Shown: positions 46,796 through 56,976, counted from the stretch's first letter. The stretch is DNA of 64,000 bases from Neoconidiobolus thromboides FSU 785 (GCA_025603075.1 MU626299.1:1-64000); one strand, 5' to 3'. Notes: generated by a model from the letters alone, not told the origin. A program made the numbers and translations.

Positions 46796-47269
46796 ATGAA
46801 CTACTTAAATCAATTCTCGTTAAGCCATAAAATCTATTCCTACTTTGATTATCCCAATGATTTATACTCTGATATCAAATTACCCGAATTGAAAAATTTA
46901 ACTTATGGTGATGAGTCTTTGGAAAAATTACCTAGTATGTCAGAACTAATCAACTGGTCTCTTTTAAACAATCATATCTCGCCAACGCCCTATCATAAGC
47001 GTAATAGATCTAGTGTATATAATGAATTATCATCTAATTCAATATATTCGAATGAAAATTTATTTCTAGAATTCCCAGGGATGAGAGTTAGAAAATCTTT
47101 AAACCAAGTAGATTCTTTAGAAAGAGCTTATATGATTACTCCTTTCCCTAATCGAAGCTTAAGAGTGCAATTAGCTAAATCTCTTAACTTAAAACCCCGT
47201 ACTATCCAGATTTGGTTTCAAAATAGACGCCAAAAAGCTAAACGATCAAACTCCATCTCTTCAAATTAA
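46796..47269 (+). CDS. Homeodomain transcription factor 6 (LPS[IM]xEL class)
   Basis: Intronless, 157 residues. LPSMSEL at 45-51 is the variant of the shared motif; a similar IKLPELKNL occurs at 27-35. The homeodomain is about 93-152, with Y at position 20, FPNRSLR turn, LAKSLNL helix 2 and recognition helix IQIWFQNRRQ (W at 140, R at position 52). A short Ser-rich tail of about 7 residues ends the protein. FSLSHKI near the N-terminus (7-13) loosely recalls eh1 but breaks the consensus. It is followed by a (TTTTA)n tract 62 bp after the stop. Confidence 0.92.
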   Translation: MNYLNQFSLSHKIYSYFDYPNDLYSDIKLPELKNLTYGDESLEKLPSMSELINWSLLNNHISPTPYHKRNRSSVYNELSSNSIYSNENLFLEFPGMRVRKSLNQVDSLERAYMITPFPNRSLRVQLAKSLNLKPRTIQIWFQNRRQKAKRSNSISSN

Positions 47270-47331
47270 GGTTATTTCCTCTTACTAACAAAAATGTCAT
47301 AAAAATTTAATCAAATTTAGATATTAAATAC

Positions 47332-47361
47332 TTTTATTTTATTTTATTTTATTTTATTTTA
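47332..47361. repeat. Microsatellite (TTTTA)6
   Basis: Six copies of TTTTA. Confidence 0.95.
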
Positions 47362-47750
47362 CTCTTAAAAATATAAGCTCTAAATACATTGTTCACTATA
47401 ATAAAAGAACAAGTGCTAAAATCTGTCATTTTAATGAACTATGTCACTAACAGACTAATCTGATAAAGGAACAAAGTTTAGTAATCACTTATTTTTAAAG
47501 AGTTGAGAAATTTTGAATACAATTTTGCCTTCAAGCTCCCAGATGATTTTATAAGTTAATGTAATAGCTATAAAGTTGAGCTAAATTGTTATAAAGCTTT
47601 TATGAACAACTTAAGTATTGATACTTTTTTTGAAAATTATAAAATAGAAAAGTAGAGTCCTATAAATATTTTTAATAGTAAACAATTAAAAGTTAAAACT
47701 AAAAAGTTAAAATAGTATATTGAAACTTGTAAAAATGTAAGTTTTATTTG

Positions 47751-47780
47751 TTTTCATTTTTTTCATTTTTTTCATTTTTA
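47751..47780. repeat. Tandem repeat of TTTTTTTCA type
   Basis: Three imperfect copies of a 9-10 base unit ending TTTCA. Confidence 0.75.
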
Positions 47781-47943
47781 TTTTGTTAATATTAAATCAA
47801 CCTCAAGCTATTAAAAGATTTTAGCATAAAATAGATTTCATAATATATTATAATTTAGTTATGAGTCATTTACATGGTTTTAAGAGTTTTAAAATTTTAT
47901 TAGTAAATTACGATCTTCTTATACAAACCGTATATAATATTAT

Positions 47944-48219
47944 TGTGAAATATTGCTTTGTCAGCTCTGTGGTTGACATAACAACTACTTAAGTTGTTGT
48001 GTTCTCAAGTTCAGACACAACCAATCCCAAGCTTTTTATTTTAATTTGTTATGAGGATTTCTGCAATGTGATTACGAAGAACATTATCTCCCCGTTTGAT
48101 ATCCATATTCCCCTTACATAGTCTGTAGCATATTATATGCTATTGTTTATAATTCAAGTCTACCTTAGTTACATAAACTAAGACCTTTTGACTCCAACCA
48201 CTGAGTACTAGATTTCATA
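47944..48219 (-). mobile_element. Solo LTR with internal deletion
   Basis: Begins TGTGAAATATTGCTTTGTCA and ends TAGATTTCATA, with the terminal CA changed to TA. It is flanked on both sides by ATTAT, a perfect 5-bp target duplication. At ~276 bp it lacks about 190 bp of the middle compared with the complete unit at 48889. Confidence 0.85.
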
Positions 48220-48442
48220 ATTATTAAATATTATAAAGACAAAGGTAAATATAAGTATAAATTTTATGATGGTAAAAAAAGCACCAAAATCAGTAATAAA
48301 GATTATAGTTTTTTAAAAGAATTATCAGATAATAGAATAATAGCAATATTTCAATATTAGATCAAATATAAAAAAAAAACTGTAAAAAGATTTACTAATC
48401 ATCATCCTAATAAACATTTAATCAATTTTATAACTTCAGAAT

Positions 48443-48545
48443 GTAGATGTGATTTTTTTGATTTTATCACTTTTTCTATTTTTCAAACACTACTAAATAA
48501 AAAACTATTAATAAAACTCTTGAACGAATATATATAAATATATAA
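48443..48545 (+). mobile_element. ~105-bp MITE-like repeat, degenerate copy 18
   Basis: TAGATGTGATTTTTTTGATT ... CTCTTGAACGAATATATA. The pattern is recognisable but heavily decayed. Confidence 0.55.
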
Positions 48546-48677
48546 TGACAAATTAATAAAATATTTTAAAAAGATTAGTTTTAGTAAAAAAATACTTAAC
48601 TTATTAAAAGTTTTTAACAGAAAAATTAGTCATAAAAATAATTATATCTTTATAAACAAAAATATATATAATTATAA

Positions 48678-48780
48678 TATGGGGCTGTTTTTTTTGGTTT
48701 CATTACTTTCTCCATTTTTCAAGCGCTATTTGAGTGGAAAGATTGTAGCAAAATTCTTAAACATAAAAATATATCCCCAT
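48678..48780 (+). mobile_element. ~105-bp MITE-like repeat, copy 19
   Basis: ATATGGGGCTGTTTTTTTTG ... ATATCCCCATAT, with long matching ends. It abuts copy 20 in opposite orientation. Confidence 0.85.
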
Positions 48781-48882
48781 ATGCAGATTTGTTTTTTTGC
48801 TCAAGAATTTTACTAACTTTTCCACTTAAATAGTGCTTTAAAAATGGAAAGAGTGAGAAAACTAAAAAAAATATCCCATATA
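48781..48882 (-). mobile_element. ~105-bp MITE-like repeat, copy 20
   Basis: ATGCAGATTTGTTTTTTTGC ... AAAAATATCCCATAT, directly adjoining copy 19 and reaching to within 2 bp of the target duplication of the LTR at 48889. Confidence 0.7.
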
Positions 48883-48888
48883 GTCCTT

Positions 48889-49351
48889 TGTGAAATATCG
48901 CTTTGTCAGCTCCATGGTTAATTATAGCATAATAATTGCCTAAGCTGTTATATTCTCGAGTTCGGAGACAATTAAGTCCATGCTTTTATTTTGATTTGCT
49001 GTGAAAATTTCTATCTTCGTCTCAAAGACATTATCCCCTCGTTTTGATATCTATACTTGTCGGAATATAAAAGAGATTCTAGAACACAGTAGCTCGAGGT
49101 TTTTTAAATGGATTACTCCCTAATATCTCGTACATTTAATAAAGCTACTAAGTTTACTTAATAGTATTTTACGTAGATTTTACATTAGTATTGTCTATTC
49201 TATCTGTCTTATATAGCTTGTAACCTATTACGTGCTATTCTTTACAATTAAAGTCTATCTTAGTCACATAAACTGAAACCTTTCGACTTATAGTGTAGTC
49301 AACCCAGCAATAGCTGTCATTGACTTCAATCATTGAGTACCAGATTTCACA
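48889..49351 (-). mobile_element. Complete solo LTR with 5-bp target duplication
   Basis: The 463-bp unit runs TGTGAAATATCGC ... CCAGATTTCACA on the plus strand. The flanks are TCCTT at 48884-48888 and 49352-49356, a perfect 5-bp duplication. TG..CA ends, 5-bp duplication and lack of coding sequence are diagnostic of a solo LTR from an LTR retrotransposon. No internal retrotransposon region exists in this window, so the parent element must lie elsewhere or be lost. Confidence 0.88.
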
Positions 49352-49389
49352 TCCTTAAGCAAACTAGATCTTTAAAAAAAGGAAAAGTA

Positions 49390-49495
49390 TACGGGAATGT
49401 ATTTTTGTATTTAAGAATTTTACTAACAATTTTTCCGCTCAAATAGTACTTGAAAGATGGAAAAAGTAATGAAGCCGAAAAAACACCCCCGTATA
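49390..49495 (-). mobile_element. ~105-bp MITE-like repeat, copy 21
   Basis: GGGAATGTATTTTTGTATTT ... AAACACCCCC; flanks GTATAC and GTATAG differ at one base. Confidence 0.85.
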
Positions 49496-49511
49496 GTACT
49501 TTTTAAATATT

Positions 49512-49612
49512 ATATAGGGTGTATTTCTGTATTTAGGAGTTTTACTAATAATTTTTCCCCTCAAATAATGCTTAAAAATGAAAAAAGTGAAATCAAAAAA
49601 ATACCCCTATAT
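49512..49612 (-). mobile_element. ~105-bp MITE-like repeat, copy 22
   Basis: ATAGGGTGTATTTCTGTATT ... AATACCCCTATAT, 16 bp after copy 21 in the same orientation. Confidence 0.8.
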
Positions 49613-49724
49613 GTTTATTTTACTTCTATTAATTTAATTAATAAGTTTTTTTAATTAAAAATTAATAAAATTAAAATTAATAATTTTCCCTAATTAGAAA
49701 AATGAAAACAACTCTAATTACTGA

Positions 49725-49789
49725 CATAAACTTACTAATAGAAATAAAAAATGGAAAAATAATGAAACTAAAAAAAACACCCTCATATT
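49725..49789 (-). mobile_element. MITE-like repeat, partial
   Basis: ACTTACTAATAG ... AATGGAAAAATAATGAAACT ... AAACACCCTCATAT; the first half is lost. Confidence 0.6.
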
Positions 49790-49850
49790 TTAATTTATTT
49801 GAAATCATTTAATTATAATACTAGTAAAAAAGTGCTTTAAAAAATTAAAT

Positions 49851-49949
49851 ATTGAGAATGTATTTTTTTTATGAATTTTACTAATAATCTTCGCCCAATT
49901 AGTGCTTAAAAATGGAAAAAATGATGAAACTAAAAAACAATCCCATATG
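49851..49949 (-). mobile_element. ~105-bp MITE-like repeat, copy 23
   Basis: TGAGAATGTATTTTTTTTAT ... AAACAATCCCATATG, moderately diverged. Confidence 0.75.
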
Positions 49950-52906
49950 CAACTTTGGGCATTTATATTAAAAACTAGTAATTAAAAATTATCTATTTTT
50001 TATGATCATACTTAATGATATTATATTAATGTGTATGTCAAATACCATTTTTATAAGTATTATGTTAAACTAGTTGCAGCATTTTAAATTAATAATACTA
50101 AATGTAATAATAAAAAAACAAATACTTCTTAATTATTGATTATCGAGAAATGAATGTTAAAAATTTTAATTTTTGGGATAATTTATAGGCATGTTGTATT
50201 AAAAAGTTCAAAAATGAGAGATAACAAATCTCATAAAAGAATAAAGCTTTAAAATGAAGTGTATAAGTAGTTTTACTTTCACAAAGATTTATCTATATTG
50301 TATAAATTCTTATTCTTTATTTAGAGTATTAGGATATCGATAATTGTCATATATCAAATTAGCTTAAAATAGCCTTAATTAGACTGATGAAGATGGTGAC
50401 AGGAAATGACATTATTATAATACATAATGTCATAAATAGGTGTTAATATTTCATTGAATATTTTAAATAAAAATACTGTCATATTACGTAAATTAATATT
50501 TCCATTATGGTAGTTTTGGCCTATAATTAAACTTGAACATCTCTGAATCCTAATGTGAAAATCATATCATAAAACATTAGGCTATTTTATTAAAATAACT
50601 AGCTTAATATAGACAAAGTATTTATCGTATTCAGATAATAAACATAAACATATTTTTATCAATGCTACTTGTATCTTATTTAACTATCGTAATAATTAAT
50701 CTTTAGAAAACCATGTAATTAAGAACATATTGATCCAACCCAATTTGGCTTGGAAACTTCCAAACACTATTTTTACACAGAAAAATTAAGGTTTACACTT
50801 GAAATCAAATCTCCTAATTTAAGAGATGGAAATTGTATTAAAATGGAAGGAAGGGAAATAATAACATCATGAAAAATAATCGTGGTATTTATTTGCCTTA
50901 TTTGGCTGTTTTGAAATATTATGGGTTTATTACTTCATTTAGGGTTTTGGTTTTTTTTCCTATCAGCTATATTTTGATACATATTTATCTCGTTCCCTTC
51001 ACTTCGTTGCGCTGCTAGACTATGATGAACCAAGAGCTACAAAAGCCCTTTTCTTATCCTAATACAAAAGCCCAGACTAATTCCTAGTTTTCAGTTTTAA
51101 TTTAAAACTACAAGTAAACTTCAAATGTATTTAAGTAGGTTCCAAGGGACAAATGGGCTTGGTAATAGACCTATAATATTCATGAAAGGTTAACATTTAA
51201 ATGAAATTCTAAATAAACAAAGTTAAAAATTACCTTTTATTTTGTAACTTGCATAAATTTAAAGTAAACTTCATTTAATATTAAAGTTGTCTATGCAATT
51301 ATAACATACTTCGATGATCCTGATAACGTAAATAGCCTTACTGATGTCCATATGGTTTTTACTAAATTTGTATAATCAAATAAGATTTCAACATATATAA
51401 TAATCATTAAATATATTGAATTAACTAGTTTACAAATAAAAAACATTGCCTTCTGTTTTAAAGCTATAAATGAAGCTTAGTATATATTAAATAATTTGAC
51501 AGCAGAAATGTCCTTGACTGTGTCTTATAGCCTAGGACGCATTGGCGCAATGATACTACTGGTTCATGTTTACTTCGTATTTAGTTAGCTTGCCCAGGAA
51601 AGGCTAGCCTTTATATTTTAAAATTAAACATGTAGATATACTTTATTTAAACTATTTCGGCAAGATAAATGGTCTTGGCAACATCCCATGCTTTTTATTC
51701 AATTCCTATATCCAAATAAAAATTTAAGATAGCACTAATTATTGTTTATGATCATCTTTTATGCGAATAAAATAAATCAGGTAACTTTAGAAAAATTGGC
51801 GCATATATGATTATACCTTGGGGAACTTTTCTAATATCTCAACTTATATATATTGAGATAAAAAGTATGAATGATATACTTTATATAGGGCGATATGATT
51901 TTTCACTCTATCGCTTTTATAGATCTATAACTCATATAGCCTAAATATTTAAATAGCAAAAGACCAAGAATTTCGGTGTAAATAATGAACTGCAAGCATA
52001 AATTCATAAATTTAACATATATAGTAATATCTATAAAACTACAGATTATAGAAAATTTATAAGTCATCAACCAAAAAGCAACATTATAAAATTAATACAT
52101 GATCAAATCATTATAGAAATAATTGCTCAATAAAATCCTAATAAAAATAAGGGATAGTAGAAACATTAAGATAAAAAGGAATAGTATTTTTGTATATAGA
52201 TGAGCAGGACAAATTAATATTTCATTTCTATTCTCTATATTTATATGTTCGTATTTCTATAGAGAATATTGAAAATGATATAAAAAATTATATAGAAAAC
52301 GTGACTTAAGAAAGAGCTTGCCACGACGGTTTATTAAAGATTAAAGAATGTTATAAAATATTTTATGGTGAAACCAAAAGCTTCAGAATGAATACTTGTT
52401 TACATTTGCATTGAAAAGGGTATATAGGGTAATTTGGTTATATCTTACTGTTTCTTGGCATTACGTTATTATTAGATTTCTATTAAAAATAATAATTTTT
52501 CCATTTAATAACATTTGCATTTTAGGAAGTTTACACTATAAGTTTTCAGTTATTATACGTTACTAAATTAATATATTATTATCTATTTTGTTTATATATT
52601 TCTTTTTCTTTTATTTGATTTTTAATTTATCAGGTTTATAAAGTTTCTATTCTTTGAGTTGAGAGGCGGATTGGGGTATTGTATAGTCATAATAAAAAAC
52701 TCTTACCAAAAATTACCTCAAGGTTAGTACAACTATAAACAATTGTAAAGTTGCTTCGTGGTCTTGGCCAATCAATAGTTGGGAATTATAAATTTATTCG
52801 TTTCACGAATTCATAATTAACTGAATTAAGACAAGATAAGATTTAGATACTAAATTATTGATTATGATTGGGTTAAGCGAAGATGAAACCCATTTTGAGT
52901 GGAAAG

Positions 52907-52914
52907 TATATAAA
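52907..52914 (+). promoter_or_regulatory. TATA box of the small secreted-protein gene
   Basis: TATATAAA, about 124-131 bp upstream of the ATG at 53038. Confidence 0.45.
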
Positions 52915-53037
52915 AGATAAAAAATGAATTTTATGGCTGTTAATAACGGTCAAAACTGAACTTGAATAATTATCTTTTTTAATTTCATTTTCAACTAATT
53001 TTCAACTAATTTCTTGCTTTTTTCTTTAAAAGATACA

Positions 53038-53421
53038 ATGAGGCCACAGTATTATCTACTATTAGTATTTATTTGTTTAATATCTTCGGAATTAGATTTC
53101 AAGCTCAGCCATTATCTTTCAAGGAGCTCAAATGAAATCGTAGCATATCAAAATCTCCGATCAACTTATTGTAGTCATAGAGACTCATTATTTGGGCAAT
53201 GTATTCAACAAAAGCAAGAATTGTTTAAAGGAGATGAACTAATGATGTTAAAGTATATGGATATAAATTTCAAATACAACTTTTTTGTATATGGTAGTAG
53301 CAAACTGATTTCATTAAATAATTTTAGAAGTGATCACTTACAAGCAAACTTAATCTTAAACCTTTCCTATTCCACCATCTTATTATTCTTAACTATAATA
53401 ATATCGGCCTGTTTATTCTAA
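53038..53421 (+). CDS. Small secreted or GPI-type surface protein
   Basis: 127 residues from the ATG at 53038 (the open frame extends upstream only to a TTG). I do not recognise the family. The N-terminus MRPQYYLLLVFICLISS is a signal peptide. The C-terminus is a hydrophobic stretch ending in ISACLF with no cytosolic tail, which could be a GPI-attachment signal or a tail membrane segment. The body has two cysteines nine residues apart (CSHRDSLFGQC), likely a disulfide, and a YMD/KY rich region. Surface or secreted location is inferred only from the two hydrophobic ends. Confidence 0.6.
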   Translation: MRPQYYLLLVFICLISSELDFKLSHYLSRSSNEIVAYQNLRSTYCSHRDSLFGQCIQQKQELFKGDELMMLKYMDINFKYNFFVYGSSKLISLNNFRSDHLQANLILNLSYSTILLFLTIIISACLF

Positions 53422-54991
53422 CTCTCTATACATATATATAATAATATATCAATAATTTCACTACTAATAAAAGTTTAATTAATTTTAGTCATGTTTAATA
53501 ATGATACTTTTTATTTTATCGCTTTTTCTAATTGATCAATCTGAGGTTTGCTCACTTGTAAATTTATTAATGTTTGCTAGTAGTTTTTACGGACTAAATA
53601 TCATCTATGATATCATTTTGATGCCAATAAATGTGAATTATTAGTTTGTAAGTTGATTCAGGACATCGACAAATTAAAGTCAAGTATATTTGGAGAATTT
53701 ATTCAAAAAATAAAATACAAAGTTAATACTTCAGTTTTAATTTTATTTCTAAAATATCTTATAGTAAATATTTTACTACACTATATCCAAAGAAGGGCGT
53801 ATGCACCTAGATAACACTCTAAACGTTATTCAGTTATAATTCTACAGGCTCAAAAAAGTTTCATCAAATAAATGATATTTAGAGTAACCAGTTGTTTAAT
53901 TTTAAAAATTATTGCTATTAATGAAATACAGTAACCAAATAATTTAAGAATATTTCTAATTTATTAACAGTAGTGTAATATTATATAAATAAATGTTATA
54001 TAGCAGTGACTATCAAAATAAGAAATAATGTGAGTACATTTTGAATTTCACTATACTTCGCTCTATTTTTTATAGTACTTAGACATCTTGTCACAAGATT
54101 CAGAAAAAGCAAGCATTTTAAGACTATATATATGGGGCTGTTTTTTTTGATTTCACTATTTTTCCATTTTTTAAGCGCTATTTAAGTAGAAAAATTGTTA
54201 GTAAAATTCTTAAATAAAAAACACATCTTCATGTCTTGACTAGAAGAACTTTTGTATCATAATATCTTTTTATCAAAAAAGTTATAACATAAGAATTAAC
54301 AATGTATAAAAGTCCAAAAAATAGAACATTAAATCATTAGTTGTTAGGTTGTGATATCGTCTATTTGGTTAGTATCCATTATTTCATACTATCCCACTTA
54401 TTGATATAAGTTCTAAAGTTCTAAATTAGAAACTTGGTAACTTCTAGTTTCTATACTAAAATCGCTTTTAAGCATTTGCTTTAAAAATAACTTTTAATAA
54501 TATTAAAGTATGAAACTTAGATCATCATGTTTTGAATATTCAGTATTAAAGAGTCATAGGTTAAAGCTATTTTCTATATCGAATTAAGATAAAGTGGAAA
54601 TTCTTAACTTATAACATTAGACCTTTAAAGAGCTCTTATAAAGCTAAAAGTAGCTAGAAGGTTTAATTGACATTTACGAGAAATGGAGACAAACATAATA
54701 AAAGATTTAGAAAATAAGATATTAACAGGTTAATTTTGAAAAGATCTCAGTTTATGTAATTGGAACCTCAAGACACCTAAGGTAATCACTTCGGTTTAAA
54801 TGTGAAGTATAATATACTAAATATATTATACAGTTAAACGAATATGATTAAAATAGATAAAATCTACGAACTAGAGGTATACTTTATTTAATATTATAAT
54901 TTCCGAATGGGTTTAGTTTATCTAACCTATTTCTATCCTCATTCTTATTAACTTAATAAAACCTATTCCTATACTAATATCGATCCACAAC
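53422..54991. other. Intergenic with one repeat copy
   Basis: About 1.6 kb of AT-rich DNA downstream of both flanking genes. It holds one MITE-like copy (54131) and no other recognisable feature. Confidence 0.6.
54131..54232 (+). mobile_element. ~105-bp MITE-like repeat, copy 24
   Basis: GGGGCTGTTTTTTTTGATTT ... ACACATCTTCATG; this is the rightmost copy seen in the window. Confidence 0.8.
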
Positions 54992-55833
54992 CTACAACAA
55001 AATACAACATTTTGTCAACTGTATACCATCCTCTTCCATTACTGGCCCTGGTAAAACATCCTTAGTCTTATCAAATGACTTTGCACTCATTGGATTTGAA
55101 AAATTCGACCTAGCCGCTGAAGGTGGCGGTAGTATCCCAATAGAATTCCTATATTTTCTCATCATATATACTAACTGTACAAAGCTTTCTTTGATATTTA
55201 AATCTAATTTAGCTGATGTCTCAATAAATGGTATCTTCCAACTTTGTGCTAAACCTTGGGCTTCTAATAAAATGTTAGAAAAATGAGTTGCTTATATGAA
55301 ACTTAATTTACCATAGATAGGTACCGCTCTAGAATTGATTAAATCGCATTTATTTCCGATAAGGATCACAGGTATAATAGACTGATCTTGTTTTGCTAAT
55401 AAAATCTGAGAATAAATAGCTTTCACTTCTTCAAAAGCATCATGGCTGTCGATTGAATAAACTAGTAAAAAACCATCCCCGCTACATATATATTGGCCTC
55501 GCATAGCACTAGAGTAGGGATTTAATTTAATGGTACAGTCTATGAATTGAGCTCACCTGTATTCTTCTTGACCTGCAGTATCTAAAATATCTAATTCTAC
55601 ATCACCATCAGGTAAGCTTAATTGCTTTCGATAGCTATCTTCTATTGTTGGATCATATTCTTCTACAAACTGATTGCGTATAAATTGAATCGTTATCGCT
55701 GATTTTCCAACACCTAATTTACAATAAGTATTCGTATGGTTATGTTGAACTATAGCATACCTCCTAAACCAAATAATACCACTTTAAATTCGTTATGCTT
55801 GATGGTCAATTGGGTTGTCCTTATGTTAGTCAT
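54992..55833 (-). CDS. Ras-family small GTPase
   Basis: Four exons: 55833-55761, 55713-55557, 55508-55312 and 55263-54992; introns of 47, 48 and 48 bp with GTATGC, GTGAGC and GTAAAT donors and TAG acceptors. All phases agree; 232 residues. P-loop GLGGVGKS (22-29) is rebuilt across intron 1; switch [12 protein letters not shown], switch [13 protein letters not shown], then NKCDL and ETSAK follow. The C-terminus is CCILL: CILL is a CaaX box predicted for geranylgeranylation (Leu last), with an upstream Cys for palmitoylation. DTAGQEEY and the switch regions place it with Ras rather than Rap/Rsr1. Ras signals growth and morphogenesis at the plasma membrane. Oddity: Leu at the place of human Ras Ala11. 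The ATG chosen is in frame 24 codons before the P-loop junction. Confidence 0.9.
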
Positions 55834-56043
55834 AATGCCATACAAATAAATAATAGATAACTAAAACTATGTAATTCAAATTTGATAGTTAAATATAAGT
55901 TGCATTTCCGTTAAGCTTATTTTAATATCAGCTTATTGGCGCTTACTATTAAATAGAAACAAAAAGTTTAAATTTACTAAATTTAGAAATTAAATTTGAA
56001 ATTAAACATTGTCAAAATAAAAAATATAAATTTATTAATTAGT
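55834..56043. other. Short intergenic spacer
   Basis: AT-rich 210 bp between the Ras start and the stop of the Cys-module gene, containing the Ras promoter. No distinct element is visible. Confidence 0.4.
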
Positions 56044-56976
56044 TTAATCAATCACTTTTCTAGTGACTACAACTTTACGTACCACTTCCCCTTCTTTAAG
56101 TTTGGGGTTTACTACTTGGATAGGGGGCTTAACAATTCGTACTACTATTGGAGCGTCATTTGAATCTATCGGTTTCTCCTTGACTTGTGAAGTTTCATCG
56201 GCTTTAGCTTGGACATTATTACTCTCTTTTTTAACTTCTAGTGATTTCCCACTCAAATCAAGCTGGGGGCTAGTAGAATGCGTTTTACAAGTAAACATCT
56301 CTCTACCCTTATTGTCTTTATCTTTAACCAACTTTTCATCTTTACCACAAAGCTTTTTACTTTCTTCCGACTTTAAATCTATATCTTCTGAAACACAAGC
56401 AAGGCTTTCCTTTTCTTCGCTGTTTTTACTGCTAAACAATCGCTCTCCCCTAGGGCAAGGATTAGTAGAAAAATCAATATTTGCTTCACTTTCTTTCGCT
56501 GGTTTACTAACACAACTTAAACTCATCTTTCCATCTTCATCTTTGCTTTCTTTCAACATCAATCCATCTGGACATTTCTTGGTTTTATCTTCAACCTTGT
56601 TTTCTTTCTCTTCTTCGCTTTCAAATTTCTGACATAAATACGCCTTTTCACCGTTTTTAAGTGTTGTAGCTGTTAATACTGTCCCTCTTGGACATTCATT
56701 TTCAGCTTTTATAGAATTTAAAGATACACAATCAAACACCTTTTCATTATTTTCTACTTTGGCAGTTCTAACTGTACCAATTGGACACTCGTCCATCGTT
56801 TTATTATTGACCTTATCTTCAAAAGCGGTACAAGCATAATAAACAACATCATCTGGGCCTTTATATCCTGTCATTACTGTACCTTTTGGACATGGGGCTG
56901 TGTCCATGTCTTCAGCAGAGAAGGGGAGGGCTAGGGTAGCGGTAATTAGGGTTAAAAATAAACTAGGATTTAGCAT
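56044..56976 (-). CDS. Secreted protein with six regular Cys-pair modules
   Basis: Intronless, 310 residues. A signal peptide (about 1-17, ending TLALP) leads to six tandem modules, each with two cysteines 19-20 residues apart: 29/49, 64/83, 95/115, 135/155, 174/194 and 210/230. The first five start C-P-x-G (CPKGTV, CPIGTV, CPRGTV, CPDGLM, CPRGER); the sixth starts CGKDEK. Acidic Lys/Glu linkers separate them. The C-terminal ~80 residues lack cysteine and end in a Val/Lys-rich segment. No membrane anchor is seen, so it is probably secreted or wall-associated. The same module occurs in the gene at 62772. The family is not one I can name. Confidence 0.75.
   Translation of the reverse strand: MLNPSLFLTLITATLALPFSAEDMDTAPCPKGTVMTGYKGPDDVVYYACTAFEDKVNNKTMDECPIGTVRTAKVENNEKVFDCVSLNSIKAENECPRGTVLTATTLKNGEKAYLCQKFESEEEKENKVEDKTKKCPDGLMLKESKDEDGKMSLSCVSKPAKESEANIDFSTNPCPRGERLFSSKNSEEKESLACVSEDIDLKSEESKKLCGKDEKLVKDKDNKGREMFTCKTHSTSPQLDLSGKSLEVKKESNNVQAKADETSQVKEKPIDSNDAPIVVRIVKPPIQVVNPKLKEGEVVRKVVVTRKVID

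Larger units (their letters stand above)
47270..52906. other. Repeat-dense then empty intergenic region
   Basis: About 5.6 kb. The first half (47.3-50 kb) is crowded with simple repeats, two solo LTRs and seven MITE-like copies. The second half (50-52.9 kb) shows no repeat, ORF or RNA gene that I can support. Confidence 0.6.

Noticed and set aside
51525-51600. GC-richer patch with GGTTCATG and TAGCCTAGG that recalls tRNA boxes
   Set aside because: No cloverleaf could be drawn: the acceptor and anticodon stems do not pair.
56063-56632. 189-codon plus-strand ORF
   Set aside because: Ser/Leu-rich shadow of the Cys-module gene on the opposite strand, whose Cys spacing and signal peptide are clearly real.
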